64,000 bases of DNA from Pseudomonadota bacterium (GCA_023423995.1 JAFAEL010000095.1:1-64000); one strand, 5' to 3'. Shown: positions 23,870 through 32,633, numbered from the stretch's first letter. The notes: generated from the letters alone by a model not told the origin. Numbers and translations: made by a program.

Positions 23870-25462
23870 ATGAAGTTTCGCAGCGTAATCCTGGCGCTTG
23901 CGGCTGCCGGCGCCATTACGGCCGCCCTGCCCGCCTCGGCCGTGACGGTCCGCTATGCCAACCAGGGCGACCTCAAGGCGCTCGATCCCTATACCCTGAA
24001 CGAGACGACCACGATCGCGCATCTCGGCCATGTCTACGAGGGCCTGACGAAGCGCGACAAGGACCTGTCGATCAAGCCGGCCCTGGCGGAGCGCTGGGAG
24101 ATCCCCGAGCCGAACCGCTGGCGCTTCCACCTGCGCAAGGGGGTGAAGTTCTCCGACGGCACGCCCTTCACGGCCGACGACGTCGTCTTCTCGGCGGAGC
24201 GCGTGCGCGCGCCGGGCTCCAACTTCGCCACCCGCCTGCCGCCGGACGCCAAGGTGGTCAAGGTCGACGACCACACGGTCGACATCATCACGGACAAGCC
24301 GAACCCGATCCTGAACTACCAGTTCGACGGCTGGTACATCATGTCGAAGGCGTGGTCTGAGAAGAACAACGCCGTGGCCCCGACCCCGGCGGCCGCCACG
24401 ACCCCGAGCTTCGCCTCCCTGAACGCGATGGGCACGGGCCCGTTCACGATCGAGAGCCACCAGCCGGGCGTCCGCACCGTCTTCAAGAAGAACCCCAATT
24501 ACTGGGGGAAGATGGAGGGCAATGTCGACGAGGTCATCTTCACGCCGATTGCCAACGACTCGACCCGCGTCTCGGCGCTCCTCTCCGGCGAGGTCGACAT
24601 CATCGAGCCCGTGCCGCTGCAGGACATCAACCGCGTCAACGGCTCGCCGAACGCCCAGGTGCTGACCGGTCCCGAGACCCGGACCATCTTCCTCGGCATG
24701 GACCAGGTGCGCGACGAGCTCGTGAATTCCAATGTGAAGGGCAAGAACCCCTTCAAGGATCCCCGCGTGCGCGAGGCCTTCTACAAGGCGATCGACGTGG
24801 ACGTGATCAAGTCGCGCGTCATGCGCAACCTGTCGACCCCGTCGGCGCTCATGATCGCGCCCGAATACTTCAGGCTCGCCAAGGACTTCACCCGTCCGAA
24901 GGCCGATCCTGACCGGGCCAAGAAGCTGCTCGCCGAAGCCGGGTATCCGGACGGGTTCGAGGTCGGGATGAACTGCCCCTCCGACCGCTACGTCAATGAC
25001 GGCGACATCTGCCGCGCCGTCATCGGCATGCTCGCCCGCGTCGGCGTGAAGGTGAACCCGATCATCGAGCCGAAGGCCCAGTACTTCGCCAAGATCCTCA
25101 AGTCGGGCGGGTTCAACACCTCGTTCTACCTGCTCGGCTGGACGCCGGCGACGGGCGACAGCCACAACGTTCTCTACGAGATCATGGGCTGCCGCGGCCG
25201 CAACGGCGCCTCGCGCGGCGACACCAATTCGGGCGGCTACTGCAACCCGAAGCTCGACGAGCTGACGGACCAGATCCTCGTCGAGACCGACCAGGCCAAG
25301 CGCGACGGGATGATCAAGCAGGCCTACGAGATCGGCATCGCCGACTACGGCTACATCCCGCTGCACCAGCAGTCCCTGGCCTGGGGCGTGTCGAAGAAGC
25401 TGAAGGTGGCTCAGCGCGGCGACAACCAGGTGCGGTTCGAGTGGGTCGTGAAGGGCGAGTAA
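23870..25462 (+). CDS. Family-5 ABC transporter substrate-binding protein (DppA/OppA type)
   Basis: A 530-residue periplasmic binding protein with a signal peptide (KFRSVILALAAAGAI, cleavage near ASA-VT). SIKPALAERWEIPEPNRWRF and LRKGVKFSDGTPFTADDVVF are the classic family-5 segments. It delivers peptides, or sometimes sugars, opines or nickel, to the permeases encoded next. It is the first gene of a seven-gene run (binding protein, two permeases, vapBC, two ATPases). A strong stem-loop follows it, which would raise its level above that of the permeases. The exact ligand is unknown. Confidence 0.93.
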   Translation: MKFRSVILALAAAGAITAALPASAVTVRYANQGDLKALDPYTLNETTTIAHLGHVYEGLTKRDKDLSIKPALAERWEIPEPNRWRFHLRKGVKFSDGTPFTADDVVFSAERVRAPGSNFATRLPPDAKVVKVDDHTVDIITDKPNPILNYQFDGWYIMSKAWSEKNNAVAPTPAAATTPSFASLNAMGTGPFTIESHQPGVRTVFKKNPNYWGKMEGNVDEVIFTPIANDSTRVSALLSGEVDIIEPVPLQDINRVNGSPNAQVLTGPETRTIFLGMDQVRDELVNSNVKGKNPFKDPRVREAFYKAIDVDVIKSRVMRNLSTPSALMIAPEYFRLAKDFTRPKADPDRAKKLLAEAGYPDGFEVGMNCPSDRYVNDGDICRAVIGMLARVGVKVNPIIEPKAQYFAKILKSGGFNTSFYLLGWTPATGDSHNVLYEIMGCRGRNGASRGDTNSGGYCNPKLDELTDQILVETDQAKRDGMIKQAYEIGIADYGYIPLHQQSLAWGVSKKLKVAQRGDNQVRFEWVVKGE

Positions 25463-25485
25463 CGGCACCCTTCCTGCATTGCGGA

Positions 25486-25509
25486 CCCGGCCGGCCCGTT
25501 CCGGCCGGG
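25486..25509 (+). terminator. Intra-operon stem-loop between binding-protein and permease genes
   Basis: CCCGGCCGG-N6-CCGGCCGGG, perfect 9-base arms, lies 24 bases after the binding-protein stop and is followed by GAGTTTTCC. Such stems commonly stabilise the binding-protein mRNA or cause partial termination in ABC operons. Confidence 0.6.
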
Positions 25510-25525
25510 ACCTGAGTTTTCCTGA

Positions 25526-26503
25526 ATGATTGCTTTCCTGGTCCGGCGCGTCCTCCAGGCCATCGGCGTGTTTCTCGCCGTCGGCGTGATCGCCTTCACG
25601 ATGTTCCGGTTCGTCGGCGATCCCGTGAACCAGATCGTTTCGCTCGACACGCCCTACGAGGAGCGGATGAAGATCCGCGCCTCGCTCGGCCTCGACGACC
25701 CGATCCCGGTGCAGATCGGCCGCTATCTCGGCCGGGCCGTCACGGGCGATTTCGGCATCTCCTACCAGTTCCGCCAGCCCGTCTCGGCCCTCTTCGCCGA
25801 GCGCCTGCCGGCGACGCTCGAGCTCGCCCTGTGCGCGACGATCTTCGCGCTCGGCCTCGGCGTCGTACTCGGCGTGGTGGCGGCGCTGAAACGCGGGACG
25901 GCGCTCGCCGCGACGCTTGAGACCGTTTCGCTTCTCGGCATCTCGCTGCCGACCTTCCTGATCGGCATCCTGCTGATCTACGTCTTCTCGGAGAGCCTGC
26001 GCTGGCTGCCCTCCTTCGGGCGCGGCGACGTGGTGAACGTGGGCGGCTGGACGACGGGCTTCCTCACCCGGTCCGGGCTGCTCGCGCTGGTCCTGCCCTC
26101 CATCACGCTCGGCCTGTTCCAGATGACGCTGGTGATGCGGCTCGTCCGGGCCGAGATGCTGGAGGTGCTGCGCACCGACTACATCCGGTTCGCCCGGGCG
26201 CGCGGACTGCGCACCCGCGCGATCCATTTCGGCCATGCGCTGAAGAACACCCTGATCCCGGTGATCACCATCGCGGGCCTGCAGCTCGGCTCGGTCATCG
26301 CCTTCTCGATCATCACCGAGACCGTGTTCCAGTGGCCCGGGATGGGGTTCCTGTTCCTCCAGGCCGTCCAGAACGTCGATATCCCGATCATGGCGGCCTA
26401 CCTGCTGCTGGTCGCCTTCATCTTCGTGACGATCAACCTCGTGGTGGACATCCTCTACACGGCGGTCGATCCGCGCATCACCATCTCCGGGCGGCCCTCC
26501 TGA
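25526..26503 (+). CDS. Dipeptide/oligopeptide ABC transporter permease (DppB type)
   Basis: A 325-residue inner-membrane protein with about six membrane segments. VRRVLQAIGVFLAVGVIAF at the N-terminus, GRAVTGDFGISYQFRQPV after it and the coupling loop YIRFARARGLRTRAIHFGHA followed by LKNTLIPVITIAG are standard DppB features. It pairs with the DppC-type protein encoded next, with TGATG overlap of stop and start at 26501-26505. The start has only a weak ribosome site, as expected after a stem-loop that lowers expression. Confidence 0.94.
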   Translation: MIAFLVRRVLQAIGVFLAVGVIAFTMFRFVGDPVNQIVSLDTPYEERMKIRASLGLDDPIPVQIGRYLGRAVTGDFGISYQFRQPVSALFAERLPATLELALCATIFALGLGVVLGVVAALKRGTALAATLETVSLLGISLPTFLIGILLIYVFSESLRWLPSFGRGDVVNVGGWTTGFLTRSGLLALVLPSITLGLFQMTLVMRLVRAEMLEVLRTDYIRFARARGLRTRAIHFGHALKNTLIPVITIAGLQLGSVIAFSIITETVFQWPGMGFLFLQAVQNVDIPIMAAYLLLVAFIFVTINLVVDILYTAVDPRITISGRPS

Positions 26504-27456
26504 TGGCGGTCTCCAGCACATCGGGCGCGGCCCCCGGCGCCAAGCCTCCCGGCTTCCTGGCCCGGGCGCTCGACAGCGACCTCTGGGCCTCGTTTAAAAG
26601 CTCCAAGCTGGCGATGGTCGCGGCCTTCGCGACACTGGTCTTCTTCCTGGCGGCCGTGCTGGCCAATCTCGGCCCGCAGGATCCGTTTGATCCCGCCCAG
26701 CTCGAGCTGATCAACAGCCGCATCCCGCCCTATTGGTCTGCGGATGGCCAGTGGCCCTTCCTGCTCGGCACGGACGACCAGGGGCGCGACATCCTTTCGG
26801 CCATCCTTCACGGCCTGCGCGTGTCGCTGATCGTGGGCGCGCTCGGGGTGCTGTTCTCGGCCACCCTCGGCATCGCGCTCGGGCTGATGGCCGGGTATTT
26901 CGGCGGCGCCGTCGACGCCGTGATCATGCGGATCGCCGACGTGCAGCTGACCTTTCCGGCGATCCTGATCGCGCTGCTGGTGGACGGCGTCGCGAAGGCG
27001 GTCTCCGGCGGCCAGATGTCGACGAGCGCGATCCTCGGCGTGCTGGTGCTGTCGATCGGGCTCTCCTTCTGGGTCCAGTACGCCCGGACGGTGCGCTCCT
27101 CCGTCATGGTGGAGAAGAACCGCGACTACGTGCACGCCGCCCGCCTGATCGGGCTGCCCTCGCCCGTCATCATGGTGCGGCACGTGCTGCCGAACGCGAT
27201 CGGGCCGGTCTTCGCCATCGCGACGATCAACTTCGCGCTCGCCATCATCACGGAGGCGACGCTCTCGTTCCTCGGCTCCGGCATGCCGGACACCCAGCCC
27301 TCGCTCGGCACCCTGATCCGGATCGGCAACCGCTACCTCTTCTCCGGCGAATGGTGGATCGCCGCCTTCCCGGGCCTCACGCTCGCGCTGCTCGTGCTCG
27401 CCGTGAACCTGCTCGGCGACTGGCTGCGCGATGCGCTCAACCCGAAGCTGCGCTAA
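26503..27456 (+). CDS. Dipeptide/oligopeptide ABC transporter permease (DppC type)
   Basis: A 317-residue inner-membrane permease. LLGTDDQGRDILSAILHGLR and SLIVGALGVLFSATLGIALG are typical DppC segments, and the coupling loop is DYVHAARLIGLPSPVIMVRH. The ATG overlaps the DppB stop. It forms the heterodimeric channel with the preceding gene. Unlike in the usual gene order, the next gene is not an ATPase but a vapB antitoxin, 31 bases downstream. Confidence 0.94.
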   Translation: MAVSSTSGAAPGAKPPGFLARALDSDLWASFKSSKLAMVAAFATLVFFLAAVLANLGPQDPFDPAQLELINSRIPPYWSADGQWPFLLGTDDQGRDILSAILHGLRVSLIVGALGVLFSATLGIALGLMAGYFGGAVDAVIMRIADVQLTFPAILIALLVDGVAKAVSGGQMSTSAILGVLVLSIGLSFWVQYARTVRSSVMVEKNRDYVHAARLIGLPSPVIMVRHVLPNAIGPVFAIATINFALAIITEATLSFLGSGMPDTQPSLGTLIRIGNRYLFSGEWWIAAFPGLTLALLVLAVNLLGDWLRDALNPKLR

Positions 27457-27487
27457 CATCCGCCCGAGAAAGCGCAGGTGGACCGAC

Positions 27488-27733
27488 ATGGCGACCGCTA
27501 AGGTTTTCCGACACGGGAGGAGGCAACTCGTCGAGTTGCCTCCAGATTTTCAACTCGCCGGCGACGAAGTTGAGATCCGCCGTGACGGAAGCGAGCTGGT
27601 CCTCGCGGATGTCGTGGAACATCACCCCACGCCCTTTGGCGTCAGGCTTGTCGAGCTCATCCAGTCTTTGCCCGAGGACGTGTTTGAGAACATCAAGGAC
27701 AATCGCCCCCCGGAAGAGCGCGAAGGGCTTTGA
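27488..27733 (+). CDS. vapB: VapB-type antitoxin (AbrB/SpoVT fold)
   Basis: An 81-residue antitoxin: KVFRHGRRQLVELPPDFQL and VEIRRDGSELVLADV correspond to the swapped-hairpin AbrB DNA-binding fold of VapB. The C-terminus (FENIKDNRPPEEREGL) would bind the toxin. The ATG at 27488 has GGTGGA upstream. It lies inside the peptide-transporter operon, and its TGA overlaps the vapC ATG (TGATG). Base composition is visibly less GC-rich than in the flanking transporter genes, suggesting a later arrival. Codons 11-19 contain a perfect 25-base palindrome (27519-27543). Confidence 0.85.
   Translation: MATAKVFRHGRRQLVELPPDFQLAGDEVEIRRDGSELVLADVVEHHPTPFGVRLVELIQSLPEDVFENIKDNRPPEEREGL
27519..27543 (+). repeat. 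Perfect 25-base palindrome inside vapB
   Basis: GGAGGCAACTCG and CGAGTTGCCTCC flank a single central T. As RNA it would fold into a 10-base-pair stem with loop CGUCG, followed by AGAUUUUC. It lies just after the start of vapB and 62 bases after the DppC stop. It could be an operator for the VapBC complex or an attenuating hairpin. Confidence 0.75.
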
Positions 27734-28143
27734 TGCAAGCTCATTTCATGCTCGACACGAACATTCTGATCCTTGTCCGGAAGGGACACACCAGGGTGGT
27801 CACTCGTGTCGCTGAACTCGTCAGCGGCTTGGCGGTCATGTCTGTCGTCACCTTCGGTGAACTCCGCCTCGGTGCCGAGAAGAGCCGAAATCGCGACGTT
27901 GCGCTGAAGCAGTTGGGCGAGCTTGCGACGGGGATCGAGGTCCTGGCGCTCTCGCGTGAGGCAGCCGTGGAGTACTCGCTCATTCGGGCAGACCTCGAGC
28001 GACGCGGCCAGGTGATCGGGCCAAACGATCTCTGGATCGCCGCCCATGCCCGCTCCGCCGGGCTGACGCTCGTCACCAACAACGAAGACGAGTTCCGGCG
28101 CGTGCCCGGCCTCTCGGTCGAAAACTGGGCCATCGCACCGTGA
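27733..28143 (+). CDS. vapC: VapC-type PIN-domain toxin ribonuclease
   Basis: A 136-residue PIN-domain protein. The acidic active-site residues are all visible: MLDTNILI (first Asp), FGELRLGAEKS (Glu) and GPNDLWIAAHA (Asp), with TNNEDEFRRVPGLSVENW at the C-terminus. VapC enzymes cut tRNA or rRNA. The start overlaps the vapB stop, and its own TGA overlaps the GTG start of the next transporter ATPase gene (GTGA at 28140-28143). The toxin is therefore predicted to be co-translated with transporter components. It appears intact. Confidence 0.92.
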   Translation: MQAHFMLDTNILILVRKGHTRVVTRVAELVSGLAVMSVVTFGELRLGAEKSRNRDVALKQLGELATGIEVLALSREAAVEYSLIRADLERRGQVIGPNDLWIAAHARSAGLTLVTNNEDEFRRVPGLSVENWAIAP

Positions 28144-29132
28144 CCACACCCCTCCTCCAGGTCCGCGACCTCACGGTCGAGTTCGTGACGCGCCGCGGCA
28201 CGCTGCGGGCGCTCGACCGCATCTCCTTCGACATCGGCCGCGGCGAGGTGTTGGGCGTCGTGGGCGAATCCGGCGCCGGCAAATCGGTCACGGGCTCTGC
28301 CGTGATCGGCCTGATCGACCGGCCCGGCCGCATCGCGGGCGGCGAGATCCTGCTAGACGGCCAGCGCATCGACAACCTGCCGCCGGAGGAGATGCGCAAG
28401 GTGCGCGGCAAGCGCATCGGCATGATCTTCCAGGACCCGCTGACGAGCCTCAACCCGCTCTACCGGATCGGCGACCAGCTCGTGGAGACGATCCGCACGC
28501 ATACGGACCTCTCCGCCTCGGCGGCCCGGAAGCGCGCGATCGACCTCCTGGCCGAGGTCGGCATCCCGGCGCCCGAGAAGCGCATCGACGGATATCCGCA
28601 CCAGTTCTCCGGCGGCATGCGCCAGCGCGTCGTGATCGCGCTCGCGCTCTCGGCCGAGCCCGAGCTCATCATCGCGGACGAGCCCACGACTGCCCTCGAC
28701 GTCTCCGTCCAGGCGCAGATCATCACCGTGCTGAAGCGCCTCTGCCGCGACCACGGCACGGCCGTGATGCTCGTCACCCACGACATGGGCGTGATCGCCG
28801 AGACGGCCGACCGCGTGGCCGTCATGTATGCCGGCCGCGTGATCGAGATCGGCAAGGTGGCGGACGTGGTCGGCAGCCCCCTCCACCCCTATACGCAGGG
28901 CCTGATGGGGGCGATCCCGACGCTCACCGGCCATGAGGGCCGGCTCGCGCAGATCCCCGGCTCGATGCCGCGGCTTTCCGCCATTCCCCCGGGTTGCCCG
29001 TTCAACCCGCGCTGCCCGCGCGCATACGGGCCGTGCACGACCGTCCGGCCGGACCTCACGAACTACGACCGGCACCCCGTCGCGTGCCATCTCTACGATC
29101 CGGCCTATGCGCCGCGGGAGGCCGCCGCATGA
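28140..29132 (+). CDS. Dipeptide/oligopeptide ABC transporter ATP-binding protein (DppD type)
   Basis: A 330-residue ABC ATPase: Walker A GESGAGKSVTG, Q-loop FQDPLTSLNPLYRIGDQ, signature FSGGMRQRVVIALAL, Walker B LIIADEPTTALDV and the switch His in VTHDMG. The C-terminal CPFNPRCPRAYGPC is the oligopeptide/dipeptide C-terminal cysteine motif that in relatives binds an iron-sulfur cluster. The GTG start overlaps the vapC stop. It pairs with the DppF-type ATPase encoded next. Confidence 0.94.
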   Translation: MTTPLLQVRDLTVEFVTRRGTLRALDRISFDIGRGEVLGVVGESGAGKSVTGSAVIGLIDRPGRIAGGEILLDGQRIDNLPPEEMRKVRGKRIGMIFQDPLTSLNPLYRIGDQLVETIRTHTDLSASAARKRAIDLLAEVGIPAPEKRIDGYPHQFSGGMRQRVVIALALSAEPELIIADEPTTALDVSVQAQIITVLKRLCRDHGTAVMLVTHDMGVIAETADRVAVMYAGRVIEIGKVADVVGSPLHPYTQGLMGAIPTLTGHEGRLAQIPGSMPRLSAIPPGCPFNPRCPRAYGPCTTVRPDLTNYDRHPVACHLYDPAYAPREAAA

Positions 29133-30157
29133 GCACCGCCCCGCTCGTGCAGGTGAAGAACCTGCGCCGCGTCTTCGACGTCTCATCGCCTTTCCTGAAC
29201 CGCGTCATCGAGCGCGCCCCGAAGCAGTTCCTGCGCGCCGTCGACGACGTCTCCTTCGAGATCGCGCGCGGCGAGACCTTCGCGCTCGTCGGCGAGTCCG
29301 GCTCGGGCAAGTCGACGGTCGCCCGCATGGTCGTCGGGCTCCTGGAGCCCACGGCCGGCGAGGTGACGATCGACGGCGTCAGCATGACCGGCCGCGCGTC
29401 CGCGGCCGACCGCAAGCGCGTGCGCCGGCGCATGCAGATGATCTTCCAGGATCCCTATGCGAGCCTGAACCCGCGCTGGCGCGTGGACAGGATCATCGCC
29501 GAGCCGATCCGGGCTTTCGATCTCATCCAGGGCGAGGCCCAGATCCGGGCCCGCGTCGGCGAGTTGCTCGGGCTGGTCGGCCTTCACCCGGACGACGGCG
29601 TGAAGTATCCGCACGAGTTCTCGGGCGGGCAGCGCCAGCGCATCGCGATCGCCCGCGCGCTCGCCTCGGATGCCGAGTTCATCGTGTGCGACGAGCCGAC
29701 CTCGGCGCTCGACGTCTCCGTCCAGGCGCAGATCCTGAACCTGATGCGGGACCTGCAGGACCGGCTCGGCCTCACCTACCTGTTCATCTCGCACAACCTC
29801 GCCGTCGTGCGGCACATGGCGAGCCGCATCGGCGTCATGTATCTCGGCCGCATCGTCGAGATCGGCGACGGGCGCGGGCTCTTCACCGAGCCGAAGCATC
29901 CTTATTCGCGCATGCTGCTCGACGCGGTGCCGGACCTCGCCCATGTCGGGCGGCGGCGCGAGCCGGTGCGGGGCGAGATCCCGAACCCGATCAACCCGCC
30001 CTCCGGCTGCACGTTCAACCCGCGCTGCCCCTACGCGAACGATCGCTGCCGGGCCGAGATCCCGCCCTTCACGGAAGGCGTCGCCTGCCACGGCTATCAC
30101 GAGCGCCGCATCCCGACCGGGCCGGTCGCTTCGCTGATCGAGGCGCCCGCCGCCTGA
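29129..30157 (+). CDS. Dipeptide/oligopeptide ABC transporter ATP-binding protein (DppF type)
   Basis: A 342-residue ABC ATPase with Walker A GESGSGKSTVAR, FQDPYASLNPRWRVDRI, signature FSGGQRQRIAIARAL, Walker B FIVCDEPTSALDVSVQ and FISHNLAVV. The C-terminus contains CTFNPRCPYANDRC, the peptide-transporter motif. The ATG overlaps the DppD-type stop (ATGA). It completes the transporter encoded from 23870. Length and all motifs are normal. Confidence 0.94.
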   Translation: MSTAPLVQVKNLRRVFDVSSPFLNRVIERAPKQFLRAVDDVSFEIARGETFALVGESGSGKSTVARMVVGLLEPTAGEVTIDGVSMTGRASAADRKRVRRRMQMIFQDPYASLNPRWRVDRIIAEPIRAFDLIQGEAQIRARVGELLGLVGLHPDDGVKYPHEFSGGQRQRIAIARALASDAEFIVCDEPTSALDVSVQAQILNLMRDLQDRLGLTYLFISHNLAVVRHMASRIGVMYLGRIVEIGDGRGLFTEPKHPYSRMLLDAVPDLAHVGRRREPVRGEIPNPINPPSGCTFNPRCPYANDRCRAEIPPFTEGVACHGYHERRIPTGPVASLIEAPAA

Positions 30158-30221
30158 GGCCCTCTCCGGATTGACGCCGGGCTGCGTCTGCAATCCCCTT
30201 CCGAAAGCCTGGGAGGGCGCC

Positions 30222-31013
30222 ATGAGGATTCTCAATGTCGGACTGGTCGCGATGGCAGGCATGATGGCCGCTCCGGCAGCGTTTGCGGTCGATGGAAGGG
30301 CACTTTCCGAACTCGCGCCCACGGGCAGGATCCGCATCGCGCTCGTCGAGGCGCCGAATTCCGGCGTGTTTTTCGTCGGCCGCGCACCGGACGGCGCCCC
30401 GAAGGGCGTGACCCGTGACCTCGGCGACGCGCTCGCCAAGGCCCTCGGGGTACCGGTCGCGTTCCGGATATTCCCCAATTCGGGCGAGGCCACGGAGGCG
30501 ACCCGCAAGGCCGAGATCGACCTCGCCTTCATGCCCGTGGACGCGACGCGGCGCGAGCTCCTGGCCTTCGGGCCCGGCTATTACGACCTGGAAAGCACCT
30601 ATCTGGTGACCGGCACGTCGGGCGTGAGCGACGTGAAGGAGGTCGACCGCGCGGGAATGCGTGTCGTCGGCATCGCGGGGACGACGACCATCCGGGCCTC
30701 CGCCCGCACGCTGACCAAGACCCAGCCCCAGCCGGTCGCATCGGTGGCCGAAGCGATCGCCATGATGAAGGACGGCCGCGCGGATGCCTTCGCCCTGTCG
30801 CGGGACTCGCTGGCGCCCGTCCGGGACCAGGTTCCCGGCTCCCGCATCGTCAGCGGGGGCTTCCAGCACACCGCCGTGGCCGTGGCCGTGCCGAAGGACC
30901 GGCCCGCCGCGCTCGCCTTCGCAACCGACTGGCTGACGGGAGCCAAGCGGGACGGGACGGTGCGCCGCATCTTCGACGCGCATGGCCTCGCCGAGGAGAA
31001 GGTCGCGGACTGA
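30222..31013 (+). CDS. Family-3 (polar amino acid type) substrate-binding protein
   Basis: A 263-residue protein with a signal peptide (LNVGLVAMAGMMAAPAA, cleavage near AFA-VD) and the family-3 pattern: GRIRIALVEAPNSGVFF, GVTRDLGDALAKALGVPVAF, AEIDLAFMPVDATRRELLAF. It would bind a polar or charged amino acid-like ligand in the periplasm. It begins 64 bases after the DppF-type gene behind GGGAGGGCGCC and could share the operon, but no family-3 permease or ATPase is nearby. It may be an orphan receptor or serve a distant transporter. Confidence 0.87.
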   Translation: MRILNVGLVAMAGMMAAPAAFAVDGRALSELAPTGRIRIALVEAPNSGVFFVGRAPDGAPKGVTRDLGDALAKALGVPVAFRIFPNSGEATEATRKAEIDLAFMPVDATRRELLAFGPGYYDLESTYLVTGTSGVSDVKEVDRAGMRVVGIAGTTTIRASARTLTKTQPQPVASVAEAIAMMKDGRADAFALSRDSLAPVRDQVPGSRIVSGGFQHTAVAVAVPKDRPAALAFATDWLTGAKRDGTVRRIFDAHGLAEEKVAD

Positions 31014-31090
31014 CGGGGCGCTCTCGAAGGTTTGATCCGCGGGCGAAATGTCCCCGGGCAAATCTCGAGCGGCTAGGGTATCAGCGCCTC

Positions 31091-32158
31091 ATGTCTGCGA
31101 GCGCCACACCACCCATCGACCCAGCTTCCGCCGTACACCGTCCGGCCGGGCACCCGCCCGTGCGCTCGGGCCGGCTCGGCGTCCTGCTGATGAATCTCGG
31201 CACCCCGGAGGCCACGACCTACTGGCCGATGCGGCGCTACCTAAAGGAGTTCCTCTCCGACCGGCGCGTGATCGAGACCTCGCGCCTCCTCTGGTGGCCG
31301 CTCCTCAACGGCATCATCCTGTCGACGCGGCCGAGCCGGAAGGGGCGCGACTACGCCATCATCTGGAACAACGAGCTGGACGAGGGCCCGCTCAAGACGA
31401 TCACCCGCAGCCAGGCCGAGCAGCTCGCGGCGAGCCTGCGCGAGACGGCGGGCGACCGGATCGTGGTCGACTGGTCCATGCGCTACGGCTTTCCGCGCAC
31501 GAAGGACAGGATCGAGGCCCTTCTCGCGGAAGGCTGCGACCGCATCCTCCTCGTGCCCCTCTATCCGCAATATTGCGCCGCGACCTCGGCGACCGCCTGC
31601 GACGAGGCCTTCCGGGCCCTGATGGACATGCGCTGGCAGCCGGCCGTGCGGGTCGCGCCGCCTTACCACGACGATCCCGTCTATATCGACGCGATCGTCT
31701 CCTCGATGCGGCAGGAACTCGCCAAGCTCACCTTCGAGCCCGAGGTGATCCTCGTCTCCTTCCACGGAATTCCGGAGGAGTACCTGAAGAAGGGCGACCC
31801 CTATTACTGCCACTGCCACAAGACCTGGCGGCTGATGCGGGAGGCCTTCGGCTGGCCGGAGGAACGCTTCCGCATGAGCTTCCAGTCGCGCTTCGGGCCG
31901 GACGAGTGGCTGAAGCCCTACACGGACGAGACCGTGAAGGAGCTGGCCGCCTCGGGCGTGAAGCGGATGGCGATCGTGGCGCCCGGCTTCTCGGCCGATT
32001 GCCTGGAGACCCTGGAAGAGCTGAACGGCGAGAACCGGCATTATTTCGAGGGCGGCGGCGGCGAGCACTTCGCCTACCTGCCATGCCTGAACGACTCGCC
32101 CGAGGGCATGCGGGTGATCCGCACGGTCGTGGAGCGCGAGCTCCAGGGCTGGATCTGA
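31091..32158 (+). CDS. hemH: Ferrochelatase
   Basis: A 355-residue ferrochelatase, which inserts Fe2+ into protoporphyrin IX at the inner face of the membrane as the last step of heme synthesis. Key segments are GVLLMNLGTPEAT at the N-terminus, PLYPQYCAATSATACDEAF in the centre, VSFHGIPEEY with the metal-binding His (about residue 220), and SRFGPDEWLKPYT. The C-terminal APGFSADCLETLEEL is also conserved. Length is normal. It is convergent with the gene at 32162 (3-base gap). Confidence 0.96.
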   Translation: MSASATPPIDPASAVHRPAGHPPVRSGRLGVLLMNLGTPEATTYWPMRRYLKEFLSDRRVIETSRLLWWPLLNGIILSTRPSRKGRDYAIIWNNELDEGPLKTITRSQAEQLAASLRETAGDRIVVDWSMRYGFPRTKDRIEALLAEGCDRILLVPLYPQYCAATSATACDEAFRALMDMRWQPAVRVAPPYHDDPVYIDAIVSSMRQELAKLTFEPEVILVSFHGIPEEYLKKGDPYYCHCHKTWRLMREAFGWPEERFRMSFQSRFGPDEWLKPYTDETVKELAASGVKRMAIVAPGFSADCLETLEELNGENRHYFEGGGGEHFAYLPCLNDSPEGMRVIRTVVERELQGWI

Positions 32159-32161
32159 GCG

Positions 32162-32563
32162 TCAGGCCGGCGCGGGCCGCGAACGCGCGGCATCCTCGAG
32201 CAGGGGCCCGAGGTGGTTCGAATACCAGCGCACCATCTCGTACGCTGCAGCCGCCCCGGGGGCGGGCTCGCCGGCACCGACGAGCTCGGCGCAGGCTTCG
32301 GCCACGTTGCGGAGGATGCGGGCGGATTCCGGCACGTGGGGGCGGTCGACCCCGGCCGCGTTGCGCTCGGCGATCAGCCGGTAGCGCACGCTTTCGGGAT
32401 AGGTCCAGGCGCTGGTGAGGGCGTCGAACACCGAGGCCCTGAACCCGTTCGCCTCGCCCGTCAGGTGACGGTCCTCTTCCCCGAGCCCGAGCGCCTCGAG
32501 CCTCTCGCAGGCATCGATCGCACCCATCATCATCTCGCGCACGAGCGCCCAGTCGGTCTGCAA
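32162..32563 (-). CDS. Conserved-looking hypothetical protein
   Basis: A 133-residue, mostly helical, soluble protein of unknown function starting MQTDWALVREMMMGAIDACE (TTG start with GGGGAGGAGAGG just upstream). It is rich in Ala, Glu and Arg. It contains a Trp/Tyr-rich stretch TSAWTYPESVRYRLIAERN and ends EMVRWYSNHLGPLLEDAA. No cysteine pair, signal peptide or membrane segment is seen except one Cys at about residue 19. The composition and strong ribosome site support a real gene. I do not recognise the family. Confidence 0.6.
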   Translation of the reverse strand: MQTDWALVREMMMGAIDACERLEALGLGEEDRHLTGEANGFRASVFDALTSAWTYPESVRYRLIAERNAAGVDRPHVPESARILRNVAEACAELVGAGEPAPGAAAAYEMVRWYSNHLGPLLEDAARSRPAPA

Positions 32564-32633
32564 CCTCTCCTCCCCGTTCAGGCCGTGGCGCGCGCGAGCC
32601 GCCGCGGCCGCTCAGGGTAAGTGGGTCGGGCGG

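Noticed and set aside
23810..26521. A 903-codon minus-strand frame opposite the binding protein and permease genes
   Set aside because: Low-complexity His/Arg/Asp-rich translation without family features; it is the shadow of the peptide-transporter genes.
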